A stretch of 64,000 bases of DNA from Acidimicrobiia bacterium (GTDB lineage: Bacteria; Actinomycetota; Acidimicrobiia; IMCC26256; JAOSJL01): contig JAOSJL010000001.1 of the NCBI GenBank assembly GCA_027494115.1, forward strand, positions 1,017,926 through 1,081,925, read 5' to 3'. Positions within the stretch are counted from its first letter, which is position 1, and every line of letters begins with the position of its first letter. Position numbers and translations under genes: made by a program. The notes beneath the pieces were generated by a model that made no database searches, was not told the origin of the DNA, and saw only the letters and a list, made by a program, of their open reading frames with translations. This document shows positions 35,333-45,443 of this stretch, one piece after another.

Positions 35333-36476
35333 CGTGGCCACCGACGTTTCCGATCCGGTTCGCGATCTGGTCCGCGACGCGGAACTGCTGACGGCCGGCG
35401 TGGACGAGGTCGTCGTCACGGCGACGACCGATCCCGGGGTCGAAGTGACGACCCGCGTCGGCGACGCGGAGGTCGTGACGGCCGGTCCGTTCCACACGGC
35501 GCGTTTCGCTGGGCTCACTCCAGGTACCGACTACGGGCTCAGCGTCGAGGGAGCCGAGCCGCACCTCTATCTGCCGCCGATCGTCCGCACCCTCGAGGCA
35601 CCGCCCGGCGAGTTGCTCGCCACCGTGGCCACCGTCAACGACGTCCACTTCGGCGAGACGGAGGCCGGACTCCTCGGACAGGACCCGAACGAACTCGGCC
35701 CCGTGTTCCGGGCCGAACCGGGCGATGACCCGTATCCCGAGGTGATGAACCGCGCGGTCATCGACGAGATCGCCACCCTCGACCCCGACGCCGTTGTGAT
35801 CAAGGGCGACCTCACCAACGCGGGACTCCCCGAGGAGTACCGGGCGTTCCTCGATGCCTACGGTGCCCTCGGGGAGCGCATGCGTCATGTGCGCGGCAAC
35901 CACGACGCGATGACCGACCCGAACCTGGGCGCCGATGATGCGCCGTTCGTCGTGGAGGTCCCCGGGGTGCGTCTCGCCGTGCTCGACACCGTGATCCCGG
36001 GCGACGACATGGGCCGACTCGACGCGGAGCAGCTCGAATGGCTCGATACCCTCGCAGCGGAGTCGTCCACGCCTGTTCTGGTCTTCGGTCACCATCACCC
36101 GTGGGAACCCGGGTCGGAGGACCGACCAAACAGGTACTTCGGGATCAACCCGCCCGACAGCGAGGCGCTCGTCTCTCTGATCGGTCGTCGCCCGGCGATC
36201 GCCGGCTACTTCGCCGGCCACACGCACCGCAACCGCGTGCGCAGGTTCCCCGACGCTCGCGAGATTCCGATCGTCGAGGTGGCGTGCGCGAAGGATTTCC
36301 CGGGCGTGTGGGCCGAGTACCGCATCCACGAGGGTGGCTACACGCAGGTCGTTCGCCGCGTCGACGCTCCCGACGCCCGCGCCTGGGCCGAACGCACCCG
36401 GGGCATGTTCATGGGCCTCTACCGCGACTACGCCCTCGGCGACATCGACGACCGCTGTTTCCTGCAGCGCTTCTGA
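35325..36476 (+). CDS. Calcineurin-like metallophosphoesterase
   Basis: A 383-residue binuclear-metal phosphoesterase. An N-terminal beta-sandwich-like part (residues about 1-90, with FAGLTPGTDYGLSV as in fibronectin III domains) precedes the catalytic domain. Metal ligands are seen in NDVHFGE, VIKGDLTN, RGNHD, FGHHHPW and AGHTHRN. No signal peptide is visible, so it is probably cytoplasmic. It overlaps the epsilon gene and is perhaps co-transcribed with the carboxylase genes. Cyclic-nucleotide or phosphodiester substrates are typical of the group. Confidence 0.85.
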   Translation: MPDVATDVSDPVRDLVRDAELLTAGVDEVVVTATTDPGVEVTTRVGDAEVVTAGPFHTARFAGLTPGTDYGLSVEGAEPHLYLPPIVRTLEAPPGELLATVATVNDVHFGETEAGLLGQDPNELGPVFRAEPGDDPYPEVMNRAVIDEIATLDPDAVVIKGDLTNAGLPEEYRAFLDAYGALGERMRHVRGNHDAMTDPNLGADDAPFVVEVPGVRLAVLDTVIPGDDMGRLDAEQLEWLDTLAAESSTPVLVFGHHHPWEPGSEDRPNRYFGINPPDSEALVSLIGRRPAIAGYFAGHTHRNRVRRFPDAREIPIVEVACAKDFPGVWAEYRIHEGGYTQVVRRVDAPDARAWAERTRGMFMGLYRDYALGDIDDRCFLQRF

Positions 36477-36552
36477 TCCGACGGGCCCGCTCCCGCGTTG
36501 GGAGTTCTCCACAGCCGGTGAGCGATCCTTGCGGGTCTACCGGGAGACCGAC

Positions 36553-38102
36553 ATGAACGCCGAAGCAACCATCGACCCCACCGTCCACCATCGCCGGTGG
36601 GTGATCCTCGGCGTCCTGTGTCTCAGCCTCGTCCTCGTCGTGCTCGGCAACTCGACGCTCAACATCGCGCTACCCACGTTCCAGCGCGATCTCGACGCCA
36701 CCACCGCGCAGCTGCAGTGGATCGTCGACGGCTATGCACTCGTGTTCGGGGGACTCCTTCTGACCGCCGGCGCGGTGGGTGACCGCTTCGGTCGCAAGGG
36801 CGCGCTCCAGATCGGGCTAGCGCTCTTCGGTCTCGCCTCCCTGGCCGGGACCGTTTCCACCCAGCCCGAACACCTCATCGCCGCGCGCGCGGCCATGGGT
36901 GTGGGTGCCGCCCTCGTGATGCCTGCCACCCTGTCGATCCTGAGCAACGTGTTCCCGGCCTCCGAGCGCGGGAAGGCGATCGGAATCTGGGCGGCATTCG
37001 CCGGTGTCGGGGGAGCGATCGGACCCATCGTGGGCGGTTGGCTGCTCGAGCATTTCTGGTGGGGTTCTCTCTTCTTCATGAATGTGGTCGTGGTCGTTGT
37101 CGCGCTCCTCCTCGGGATCGTGTTGCTCCCGACCTCTCGCGACCCGCACCAGACGCGACTGGATCCCGTGGGGGCTCTTCTTTCGATCATGGCGCTGGGT
37201 GGCCTTCTTTTCGGGATCATCGAGGGGCCTGAACGGGGATGGGCCGATCCCGTCACGGTTGCCGCGTTCGTTGTCGCGGTTGTCGTCGGTTCGGCCTTCG
37301 TCTGGTGGGAGCTACGGACGGAATTTCCGATGCTCCCGATGCGCCTGTTCCGGGAGCGCGGCTTCAGCGTCGGCAGCTCATCGATCACGTTGGCCTTCTT
37401 CGCCATGTTCGGAATGTTCTTCCTGTTCACGCAGTACCTTCAGTTCGTGCGTGGGTATTCGCCACTCGAGGCCGGAGTCCGAACCCTCCCGATGGCCGCG
37501 GGCCTCATGATCTCGGCACCCAACTCCGATCGTCTGGCCCAGCGGTTCGGCGCGCATCGGATCGTGGGTTCGGGCCTGCTCGTGGTGTCCCTCGGTCTCG
37601 TGGGGCTGTCGTTCCTGGATACGTCCACTCCCTATTGGGCGATCGGGTTCATTCTCTTCGGTCTCGGTCTCGGGATGGGCGGCGCCATGGCACCCTCGAC
37701 GGGCTCGATCATGGCTTCGATGCCGCTGTCGAAGGCCGGTGTCGGTTCAGCCGTCAACGACACGTCCCGGGAGGTCGGCGGCGCTATCGGGGTGGCAGTG
37801 CTCGGATCCGTGCTCAGCGCGCTCTACGGCTCGAACTTCGACGCCCACGCTCCGGCGGGAGCGCCTCCGGAGGTGTTGGAGGTGGCACGCGAGTCCGTAG
37901 GCGGCGCGCTCGGCATCGCCGCACGGATCGGTGAGCCCGCGGCGCCCTCGCGGAGGCGGCTCGGACCGCCTTCACCGATTCCATGGGCGTGAGCTTCCTC
38001 GTGGGGGCTGCGGTGGTGGCAGTGGGCGGCCTCGTGGCCTGGCTCAAGCTCCCGCCCGTGAACCATCCCCCGAGCTCGACAGTGCGACGGCGGAGCCGGT
38101 GA
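36553..38102 (+). CDS. MFS drug:H+ antiporter, DHA2 (14-helix) type (frameshift)
   Basis: A major-facilitator exporter of the EmrB/QacA group, about 516 residues. Helix 1 contains VVLGNSTLNIALPTFQRDL, the loop 2-3 motif is GAVGDRFGRKGAL, and motif C-like GVGGAIGPIVGGW lies in helix 5. The frame is lost near 37935-37946; continuing in the next frame gives AARTAFTDSMGVSFLVGAAVV, the expected last helix. The exact end is uncertain because a further shift would extend it to 38125. GGGAG lies before the ATG. Substrate unknown. Confidence 0.87.
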
Positions 38103-38182
38103 TCTCGGACGTGGGAGCGTCGTGACGCGCTGGGTGTGACCGAACTGGGCCACTCGAGGGAGTCGGCGCAGACCGTCCGTTC

Positions 38183-38188
38183 TAGGCT
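38183..38188 (+). promoter_or_regulatory. Leaderless -10 hexamer of the CoA-transferase gene
   Basis: TAGGCT lies 7 nt before GTG 38196 and decides that start over the in-frame codon 60 nt upstream. Confidence 0.45.
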
Positions 38189-38195
38189 CGCTTCC

Positions 38196-39359
38196 GTGCA
38201 GGCACTCGAGGGGATCCGTGTCGTCGAGATGGCCACCCTGCTGGCCGGGCCCGGCGCGGCGAAGTACCTCGGCGACTACGGCGCGGATGTGATCAAGGTC
38301 GAGGCTCCGGCTGGCGACGGAGCCCGTCGGCTGGGATGGACGCCCGAAGGCGACGGGGACAGCTACCTCTGGAAGGTGTTCGGTCGGAACAAGCGCGACG
38401 TGGTGTTCGACCTCAAGACCGACGGCGGCCTCGCTGCCATGCGTGCTCTGCTCGATACGGCCGACGTGTTCATCGAGAACCTGAGACCCGGCACGATCGA
38501 GCGACTCGGTCTCGATCCCGAAATGCTCCGGGAGACGAACCCGGAACTCGTGATCCTCCGTGTGACCGGCTTCGGCCAGGATGGGCCGTACGCCCAGCGT
38601 CCTGGTTTCGCGACGTTGGCCGAGGCCATGAGTGGTTTCGCGGCGATCAGCGGTGAGCCCGACGGTCCGCCATTGCTGCCACCGATCGCACTCGCGGATG
38701 AGATCGCCGCGCTCGTGGGAGCGTTCTCCGTCCTCACGGCGCTGCGTGCACGTGATCGCACGGGTCGCGGACAGATCGTCGACGTCAACCTGCTGGAATC
38801 ACTGCTCCAGTGCATGGGTCCTCTGCCGTCGGGCGCGGCCGACCGCGGCCTGGAACAGGAGCGACTCGGCGCGGGGATTCTCTACACGGTTCCGCGGGGC
38901 ACCTACCGGTGTGCCGACGACGTGTGGGTCGCGGTCTCCACCTCGGCGGAATCGGTCGCCCAACGCGTTCTCGCGCTGATCGGTGCGGACGACGACCCGC
39001 GCTTCGTCGACTTCGCAGGTCGCATCGAACACCGCGAGGAGCTCGACACCATCCTCGGGGAGTGGGTGGGTTCACGGTCCTCGAGGGAGGTCCTCGACGC
39101 CTTCACCGAGGCCCACGCGGCGATCGCACCCGTGTTGTCGATGACCGAGGTGCTGAGCGACCCCCACGTCATCGAGCGGGGGTCGATGACCGTCGTGGAC
39201 GGCGTGCCGATGCCCGCCCCGGTCGCCCGCCTGTCCGAGACGCCCGGCCGAGTGCGCCACGCCGGTCGACCACTCGGTGCCGACACCGACGCTGTCCTCG
39301 CCGAGCTGGCGGATCTCACAATGGATCCGGACGCGGCACGCCCCGGGAGGCGTGGGTAG
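38196..39359 (+). CDS. Family III CoA-transferase (CaiB/BaiF)
   Basis: A 387-residue family III CoA-transferase or alpha-methylacyl-CoA racemase. The N-terminus LEGIRVVEMATLLAGPGAAKYLGDYGADVIKVE and GRNKRDVVFDLKT are diagnostic. The conserved Asp that forms the acyl anhydride in formyl-CoA transferase aligns with IALADEIAALVG. Transferases of this family include mesaconyl-CoA C1-C4 transferase, and racemases act in branched-chain oxidation; sequence alone does not choose. GTG 38196 matches the family N-terminus. Confidence 0.87.
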   Translation: MQALEGIRVVEMATLLAGPGAAKYLGDYGADVIKVEAPAGDGARRLGWTPEGDGDSYLWKVFGRNKRDVVFDLKTDGGLAAMRALLDTADVFIENLRPGTIERLGLDPEMLRETNPELVILRVTGFGQDGPYAQRPGFATLAEAMSGFAAISGEPDGPPLLPPIALADEIAALVGAFSVLTALRARDRTGRGQIVDVNLLESLLQCMGPLPSGAADRGLEQERLGAGILYTVPRGTYRCADDVWVAVSTSAESVAQRVLALIGADDDPRFVDFAGRIEHREELDTILGEWVGSRSSREVLDAFTEAHAAIAPVLSMTEVLSDPHVIERGSMTVVDGVPMPAPVARLSETPGRVRHAGRPLGADTDAVLAELADLTMDPDAARPGRRG

Positions 39360-39597
39360 AGATCCGGCCGGTCGACCGGGCCCCAACGGCCTCTCGGGAC
39401 GTACGCCTGCCAGTATCCACCATTTCGCACAGGTTTTCCAGAGCCCCTGTGGACAAACCGGTGGACAACGGGATCCCCTGTCGGGCGAGAGATGGGTCGC
39501 CGCGGTGCACGCCGGTCGTGGCCTTGATACACATGGGTGAGGAACACGTTCCGGGAAGCACCAACGAGAGCGGCCCGGGCCGAGCGGAGGGAGCCTC
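39360..39597. other. Intergenic region with two DnaA-box-like sites
   Basis: This 238-nt gap holds no gene. TGTGGACAA (39448-39456) is the complement of the DnaA box TTGTCCACA common in actinobacteria, and GGTGGACAA (39460-39468) is one mismatch away, 12 bp further on. There are too few boxes and no AT-rich region for an origin. GGAGG near the end is the ribosome site of the acyl-CoA synthetase gene. Confidence 0.5.
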
Positions 39598-41408
39598 ATG
39601 GGTGCGGTGACGAGCCAGGAGATAGCGGAGATCGTCAAGGGCCGCACGGTTCCCCGGTTGTTCCGCGACACGGTGGCGGCCCACGGCGACCGGATGGCTC
39701 TGCGCTGGAAGGACGGCGACGACTGGGCGGAGTGGACGTGGTCCGAGTACGCCCGGCGAGCGGCCACCCTGGCCGCGGCACTCGGCGAGCTCGGTGTGAA
39801 ACACGGGGACCGGGTCATGCTGATGATCCGGAACCGCCCCGAGTTCCATGTCGCCGACATGGCGGTGCTGCTCGCCGGAGCAACACCGATCTCGATCTAC
39901 AACTCGTCGTCACCCGAGCAGATCCGGTATCTGATCGGCCATTGCGGCGGCTCGGTGGCGATCGTCGAAGACGTCGACTTCCTCGAGCGGGTCCTCAAGG
40001 TGCGTGGAGAACTCCCGACGCTTCGCCACGTGGCTGTCATGGACGACCCCGACGACCGCGCGCCCGAGGATGTCCACCGTTGGGACACGTTGCTCAGCGC
40101 GTCGCCGGTTGATCTCGACAGCGCCGCCGAGATCGCGGCCACCGACGACCTCGCGACGGTCATCTATACGTCGGGAACGACCGGACCTCCCAAGGGTGTG
40201 ATGCTCGATCACGAGAACATTGCCTGGACGATCGAAAGCCTGGAGCGGGCCATGCCGCTCGAACGTTTCGACGGACGCCGCCTCGTGTCTTACCTCCCGA
40301 TGGCCCACATCGCCGAGCGCATGGTGACGCACTACATGGGGGTGCAACTGGGCTACGAGGTCACGACGTGCCCCGAGCCGGGTCAGATCGCGTCATATCT
40401 CGGTAGCAGCCACCCGGAGATCTTCTTCGGAGTTCCGCGCGTCTGGGAGAAGATCCAGGCCGGCGTGAACGCGGTCGTGGGGGCGGATCCCGACAAGGCC
40501 GCCGCCTTCGAACAGGCCCGGGCTGTCGGTCTGAAGGCCGCACTTGCACGGGCGGCCGGCGAAGAAGTCCCCGACGAGATCGCCGATGCCTACGAGCAGG
40601 CTGAGGGAACTGCTCTGCGTCTCGTGCGCGAGTTGCTCGGTCTGGATCACGTGGTGGCCGGCATCACCGCGGCCGCTCCGATCACCCGGGAAACCCTCGA
40701 GTTCTTCCTCGGAATCGGTGTGCCGATCTCCGAGCTGTACGGGATGTCGGAGTCCACAGGGCCGATGACGTGGGAGTCGCGCCGGGTCAAGCCCGGAACC
40801 GTCGGCCGCGCGATTCCCGGCTGTGATGTTCGCCTTGCTGATGACGGCGAGGTGATCTGCCGCGGCGGCAACGTCTTTCGCGGGTACCTGAACGATCCGG
40901 AGAAGACCGCCGAGACCATCGACGACGACGGCTGGCTCCACTCGGGCGACATCGGCGTCATCGACGACGACGGCTACTTCAGCATCGTCGATCGCAAGAA
41001 GGAGCTGATCATCACGGCCGGCGGCAAGGACATCTCCCCGCCAACCTGGAGGCGGCCCTCAAGTCGATCGACCTCGTCGGTCAGGCGTGCGCGATCGGTG
41101 ACGGTCGGCCGTTCGTGAGCGCGCTGCTCGTGCTCGACCACGAATATCTACCGGTGTGGGCTGCTCAACACGGAATCGAAGGCGGCGCGGCGAGGGAGCT
41201 CAGCAACCATCCGAAGGTGCTGGAGGCCGTACAGGAGGGCGTCGAGGCGTCCATGGAGGGCTTCAACCGCGCCGAGCGCGTGAAGAAGTTCACGATCCTG
41301 GCCGACGAGTGGCAACCCGACTCCGCCGAGCTGACACCCACCATGAAGCTCAAGCGCCGCGGCATCCACCAGAAGTACGCCGACGAGATCGAAGAGCTCT
41401 ACAGCTAG
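39598..41408 (+). CDS. Long-chain acyl-CoA synthetase (frameshift)
   Basis: An AMP-forming fatty acid:CoA ligase of about 603 residues, similar to mycobacterial FadD15-type enzymes. The P-loop is VIYTSGTTGPPKGVML, followed by SYLPMAHIAERM, PISELYGMSESTGPMTWE, and DDDGWLHSGDIGVIDDDGYFSIVDRKKELI. One C is missing in CCCC 41036-41039; repair gives DISPANLEAALKSIDLVGQACAIGDGRPF. The C-terminus with FTILADEWQPDSAELTPTMKLKR is typical. It would activate fatty acids for beta-oxidation or lipid synthesis. Confidence 0.92.
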
Positions 41409-41443
41409 TTTTCTCCTACCCCCGCTCTTCCTCGCCTTCGTCC

Positions 41444-41520
41444 CGCTCTCGGCGGCTTCGCCGCCAGGCCGCTCGGGCCCCGTCTCGGGCGGCGCAGGAT
41501 ACCTGCGCCGCTGATCCTCG
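41444..41520 (+). repeat. Single diverged copy of the 88-bp repeat
   Basis: It matches the units at 14257-14513. The first stem reads GGCGGC-TTC-GCCGCC (41451-41465) where the others have GGCGCC-TGC-GGCGCC, so both arms changed together. GGCGCAGG-ATA-CCTGCGCC (41491-41509) is identical. TATCCT is replaced by GATCCT. It lies between two convergent genes, so here it may act as a terminator. Confidence 0.8.
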
Positions 41521-41527
41521 CCTTCCG

Positions 41528-42463
41528 CTAGCTCTCCGCGATCTGCACTCTCGAGTGGCCGCGGGTTCTGGCCGCCTCGAGAGCGCGCCCGGCGGCCGAG
41601 ACGAGCTCGACGGCGTCGAGGGCGTGGGTCGGGTAGCACGCGATCCCCGCCGCCACACCGGTCGGGGCGTCGTCGGGTCCTTCGAGAAGCCCCAGTCGTA
41701 CGCGTTCGACAGCCCAGACCGCGCCGTGTTCCGCGGCGCCGTCGAGGATCGCCGCGAGCATCAGGTCGTTGACCCGCGCGACCGAATCGCACTCGCGCAG
41801 CGTGTCGAGCACTGTGTACGCGAGCCTGTCCAGATCGGCGGCGCGCTCCTTCGGATCGGCAACCTCGTTCTCGTCGACAGCGAAGACGATGACGCTCAGC
41901 GGATGCAGGGCGCGTCGCGCCGCGGCAACCCGTTGTCGTAGCAGCACTCCGAATTCCGCTTCCCCGACCACGCAGGGCGCGTCTTCCCTCGACGTCACGT
42001 CGAACGGAACCTCAGGGTGACGTGGGTTGTCCGTCGCGCTCCCGAGCGGTGAGGTGTTGACCTCGGCTCCCGAGGCGGGATGGCGCCGTCGACTGTTGCG
42101 AATCGCTTCGGCGTTCTCGCTGGTGGAGTCCGCTCGCTTCTCGATCGCGACATCGAGAGGGTCGCGGGGGCCGTTTCCGCGTAGGGACCCGACCGGACTG
42201 CTGGATGAGAGGTCTCGGGACTCGAGGAGGGTGGCGCAGACGTCCACTTCCTCCCGGAGGCGTTCGTTGTCTGCCGCCAGCGCAGCGATGCGGCCGTCAC
42301 TGACATGCAGTCGGCTCGCCAGAGCCGCGGCGGCGATCCCGGTCAGCAGCCCCAGAGTGCCCGCGGTCACGGCGAGCAGCGAGCCGTCGACCACCAGACC
42401 GGCAACTCCCGCGCCGAGTGCGGTGACCGCGCCGAATACGGAGATCACGAGTCGTCGATCCAC
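41528..42463 (-). CDS. Membrane protein with degenerate GGDEF domain
   Basis: A 311-residue protein. Two N-terminal membrane helices (LVISVFGAVTALGAGVAGLVV and a second ending AAAALASRL) are followed by a short coiled coil (IAALAADNERLREEV), a disordered Ser/Arg-rich stretch, and a domain with the diguanylate-cyclase fold. Where active enzymes have RxGGDEF this one has ARVNDLMLAAIL, so cyclase activity is very unlikely. AAGIACYPTHALDAVELVSAAGRALEAART matches the C-terminal part of GGDEF domains. It may sense or bind a ligand. It starts with GTG. Confidence 0.72.
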   Translation of the reverse strand: MDRRLVISVFGAVTALGAGVAGLVVDGSLLAVTAGTLGLLTGIAAAALASRLHVSDGRIAALAADNERLREEVDVCATLLESRDLSSSSPVGSLRGNGPRDPLDVAIEKRADSTSENAEAIRNSRRRHPASGAEVNTSPLGSATDNPRHPEVPFDVTSREDAPCVVGEAEFGVLLRQRVAAARRALHPLSVIVFAVDENEVADPKERAADLDRLAYTVLDTLRECDSVARVNDLMLAAILDGAAEHGAVWAVERVRLGLLEGPDDAPTGVAAGIACYPTHALDAVELVSAAGRALEAARTRGHSRVQIAES

Positions 42464-42530
42464 ACGCGCTCAATCGGCACCCAACCGCCGAGTCTGAATA
42501 CTCTCCGCGCGAACGTGTGGCTACCTGTCG

Positions 42531-44499
42531 CTAGGTGTGGCGGTTGAGGACCAGATCCGCCATGTCGGAGACGATGGCGCTGAGCCGGAAGTCCTTGGGG
42601 GTGTAGATGGCGCTGACACCGGATTCCCGCAGCTTCGCCTGGTCCGATTCGGGGATGATCCCGCCGACCACCACCGGCGCTTCGACGCCCTCTGCTCTCA
42701 GGAGCCTGATCGTCTCGGGCACGAGGTCGAGGTGCGAGCCGGAGAGGATCGAGAGGCCGACGAGGTCGACGTCTTCGTCGCGGGCGGCCGCCGCTATCTC
42801 CGCCGGGGCGAGTCGGATGCCCTGGTACACGACCTCCATCCCGGCGTCGCGGGCTGCCACGGCGATCTGCTCGGCCCCGTTGCTGTGTCCGTCGAGACCC
42901 GGCTTACCCACCAGGACCCGGATCGGCCCTCCCCGTTCGGCCGAAGCGGCCTTCACGCGTTCTCGAACCGCCATCATGGCGTCGGCCACACCGGCGCTCA
43001 CACCGCCCACCCCGGTCGGGGCGCGGTACTCGCCGAACACATCCCGCAGCGCCGATGACCACTCGCCGACCGTACCGCCCGCCTTCGCGAGCTCGATCGA
43101 CACGGGAAAGAGATTCTCGGTCGTGTCGGCCTGCCTCCTGAGCCGGTCGACTGCCTGTTGCACGGCCGTGTCATCGCGCTCGACACGCCACTTCTCGATC
43201 GCCTCGATCTGCTCGCGTTCGCCGGCCGGATCGACGACGAGGTGTGCAGCCTCCGGGTCGTCTTCGAAGCCCTTGGTGAGCGGCGACGGCGCCGTCTCGG
43301 TGAAACGGTTCACTCCCACGACGTCGATGTCGCCGGACTCGATGCGACGCACGCGCTCCGAGTGCGAGGCCACGAGCTCCGACTTCAGCTGGTCGATCAT
43401 GGAGAAGGCCCCACCTCCCTCGACGATGCGGTCGAGTTCGGCGCCCGCCTTCGCCACGAGATCGTCGGTGGCCCCCTCGATCACGTGTGACCCGTTCAGC
43501 AGATCGCCGTACTCGAGAAGGTCCGTTTCGTAGGCAAGGACCTGCTGGATTCGCAGCGACCACTGCTGGTCCCAGGGACGGGGCAGGCCCATCGCCTCGT
43601 TCCACGCAGGAAGCTGGATCGCACGTGCCCGGGAGTCCTTGGAAAGGGTGACGCCGAGCATCTCCAACACGATGCGTTGGATGTTGTTCTCGGGCTGCGC
43701 TTCGGTCAGGCCGAGCGAGTTGACCTGCACCCCGTAACGGAACCGTCGGAGCTTCGGGTCCTCGATTCCGTAGCGCTCACGGGTGATGCGATCCCACAGT
43801 TCGGTGAAGGCCCTCATCTTGCAGACCTCTTCGACGAAGCGGATACCCGCGTTCACGAAGAACGAGATACGCCCCACGACGGTGGGGAACTGGTCGTCGG
43901 GAACCTGGCCCGACGCGCGCACGGCGTCGAGCACGTCGACAGCGTTGGCCAGCGCGAAGGCGATCTCCTGCACGGGAGTCGCGCCCGCCTCCTGGAGGTG
44001 GTACGAGCAGACGTTGATCGGATTCCACCGGGGGATCTCCCGCACTGCGTAGGTGATGAGATCGACGGTGAGGCGTCGCGATGCCTCGGGCCCGAAGATG
44101 TGGGTTCCCGCGACAGGTACTCCTTCATGATGTCGTTCTGTGTCGTACCGGCGAGTTCGTGACGGGCGACGCCGCTCTCATCGGCCAGGGCCGCATACAT
44201 GCTCAACAGCCACATGGCGGTGGCGTTGATCGTCATCGACGTGTTCATCTCCTCGAGGGAAGGTCCTCGAAGAGAATCCGCATTTGACCGAGGTCGGGTA
44301 CGGGGACCCCGACCTTGCCCACCTCGCCGCGGGCCATCGGATCGTCGGGGTCGTAGCCCGTCTGGGTGGGGAGGTCGAACGCCACCGACAGTCCGGTCTG
44401 GCCCCTACCGAGATTCGTCCGGTACAGCTCGTTGGACGCGCGGGCCGAGGTGTGGCCCGAGTATGTCCGCATCAACCAGGGGCGATCCCGCTCGGTCAT
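42531..44499 (-). CDS. ecm: Ethylmalonyl-CoA mutase, B12-dependent (two frameshifts)
   Basis: Ecm rearranges (2R)-ethylmalonyl-CoA to methylsuccinyl-CoA. The N-terminus [20 protein letters not shown], then [18 protein letters not shown] and [15 protein letters not shown], follow the Ecm/MeaA subgroup rather than methylmalonyl-CoA mutase, whose N-terminus is much longer. The fused C-terminal cobalamin domain has [11 protein letters not shown] (His ligand) and [15 protein letters not shown]. Bases are missing at GGG 44257-44259 and CCC 44107-44109; repaired length is 656 residues, normal for Ecm. With ccr in the same window the pathway assignment is strong. Methylmalonyl-CoA mutase activity is the less likely alternative. 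Confidence 0.92.
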
Positions 44500-44553
44500 G
44501 CCAACAGTGTCCCGCGTCGACACCCCCGAGCGCACAAGGGGCCGACGGCCCTC

Positions 44554-45411
44554 CTACTTCTTGTTGTACGGGTAGAAGCCCTCGCCGCTCTTGCGGCCCA
44601 GGCGCTCGGCGGTGACCATCCGCTTGAGCAGGGGCGCCGGCGCGTAGTTGTGGTCCTTGAACTCGTCGTAGAGCTTCTCGATGATCGACAGGCTGGTGTC
44701 GAGACCGACCAGGTCGAGCAGCTCCAGCGGCCCCATGGGGAAGTTGCAGCCGCCCTTCATGGCCGTGTCGATGTCGTCGCGGGTTGCCAGGCCGCTGTCG
44801 AGCATCCGCACGGCGTTGTTGAGGTACGGGAACAACAACGCGTTCACGATGAAGCCCGCCTGGTCCTTGACGGCGACGGGGCTCTTGCCGCACGCCTCGA
44901 CGAACGCGCGGGCGTCGTCGACGGTCTCGGTGGACGTGGTGATGGCCGCCACGATCTCCACGAGGGGCATCATCGGAGCCGGGTTGAAGAAGTGGATGCC
45001 ACAGACCCGCTCGGGGTTGCCGGTCTGCATGGCCATCTCGACCACGGGGAGGGTCGAGGTGTTGGTCGCCAGGATCGCCGAGTCGCTGCACACCCGGTCG
45101 AGGTCATCGAAGAGCTGACGCTTCGTGGCGAGGTCCTCGATGACCGATTCGATGACGAGGTCGCAGTCGGAGAGCTCGTTGAGGTCACTGACTGCAATCA
45201 CGCGGTCGAGTACGGCGGTCTTCTCCGCCTCGTCGATCTTCTCCTTTTCGACCTGGCGGGTCAGCGATTTCTCCAGCTTGGCCACGGTCCCATCGGCGGT
45301 CTCCTGCGCGCGACTGCGCAACACGACCTCGTAGCCGGCCTTGGCGGCCACCTCCACGATTCCGGAACCCATGATCCCCGAACCCACGACCCCGACGCGC
45401 TTGACCGTCAT
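44554..45411 (-). CDS. 3-hydroxybutyryl-CoA dehydrogenase
   Basis: A 285-residue NAD(P)-dependent 3-hydroxyacyl-CoA dehydrogenase of the Hbd/PaaH type. GVVGSGIMGSGI (7-18) binds the nucleotide, the catalytic His140 lies in GIHFFNPAP, Asn follows in DQAGFIVNALLFPYLN, and the C-terminus ends LGRKSGEGFYPYNKK. It interconverts acetoacetyl- and 3-hydroxybutyryl-CoA, placing it between thiolase and crotonyl-CoA formation. GGAGGT precedes the ATG. A perfect palindrome lies 33 nt upstream. It is 54 nt upstream of ecm on the same strand. Confidence 0.94.
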   Translation of the reverse strand: MTVKRVGVVGSGIMGSGIVEVAAKAGYEVVLRSRAQETADGTVAKLEKSLTRQVEKEKIDEAEKTAVLDRVIAVSDLNELSDCDLVIESVIEDLATKRQLFDDLDRVCSDSAILATNTSTLPVVEMAMQTGNPERVCGIHFFNPAPMMPLVEIVAAITTSTETVDDARAFVEACGKSPVAVKDQAGFIVNALLFPYLNNAVRMLDSGLATRDDIDTAMKGGCNFPMGPLELLDLVGLDTSLSIIEKLYDEFKDHNYAPAPLLKRMVTAERLGRKSGEGFYPYNKK

Positions 45412-45443
45412 TCCCCGTACCTCCGATTGCGGACCGACCGATG

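Noticed and set aside
39369-39380. CCGGTCGACCGG palindrome as an operator
   Set aside because: Short GC palindromes are frequent at this composition and no second copy lies upstream of another gene.
39360-39597. Replication origin
   Set aside because: Only two DnaA-box-like sites, no AT-rich region, and no dnaA, dnaN or gyr genes nearby.
42531-44499. Methylmalonyl-CoA mutase large subunit
   Set aside because: The N-terminus starts directly at the substrate domain, the length is about 656, and the motifs follow Ecm/MeaA; ccr is in the same region.
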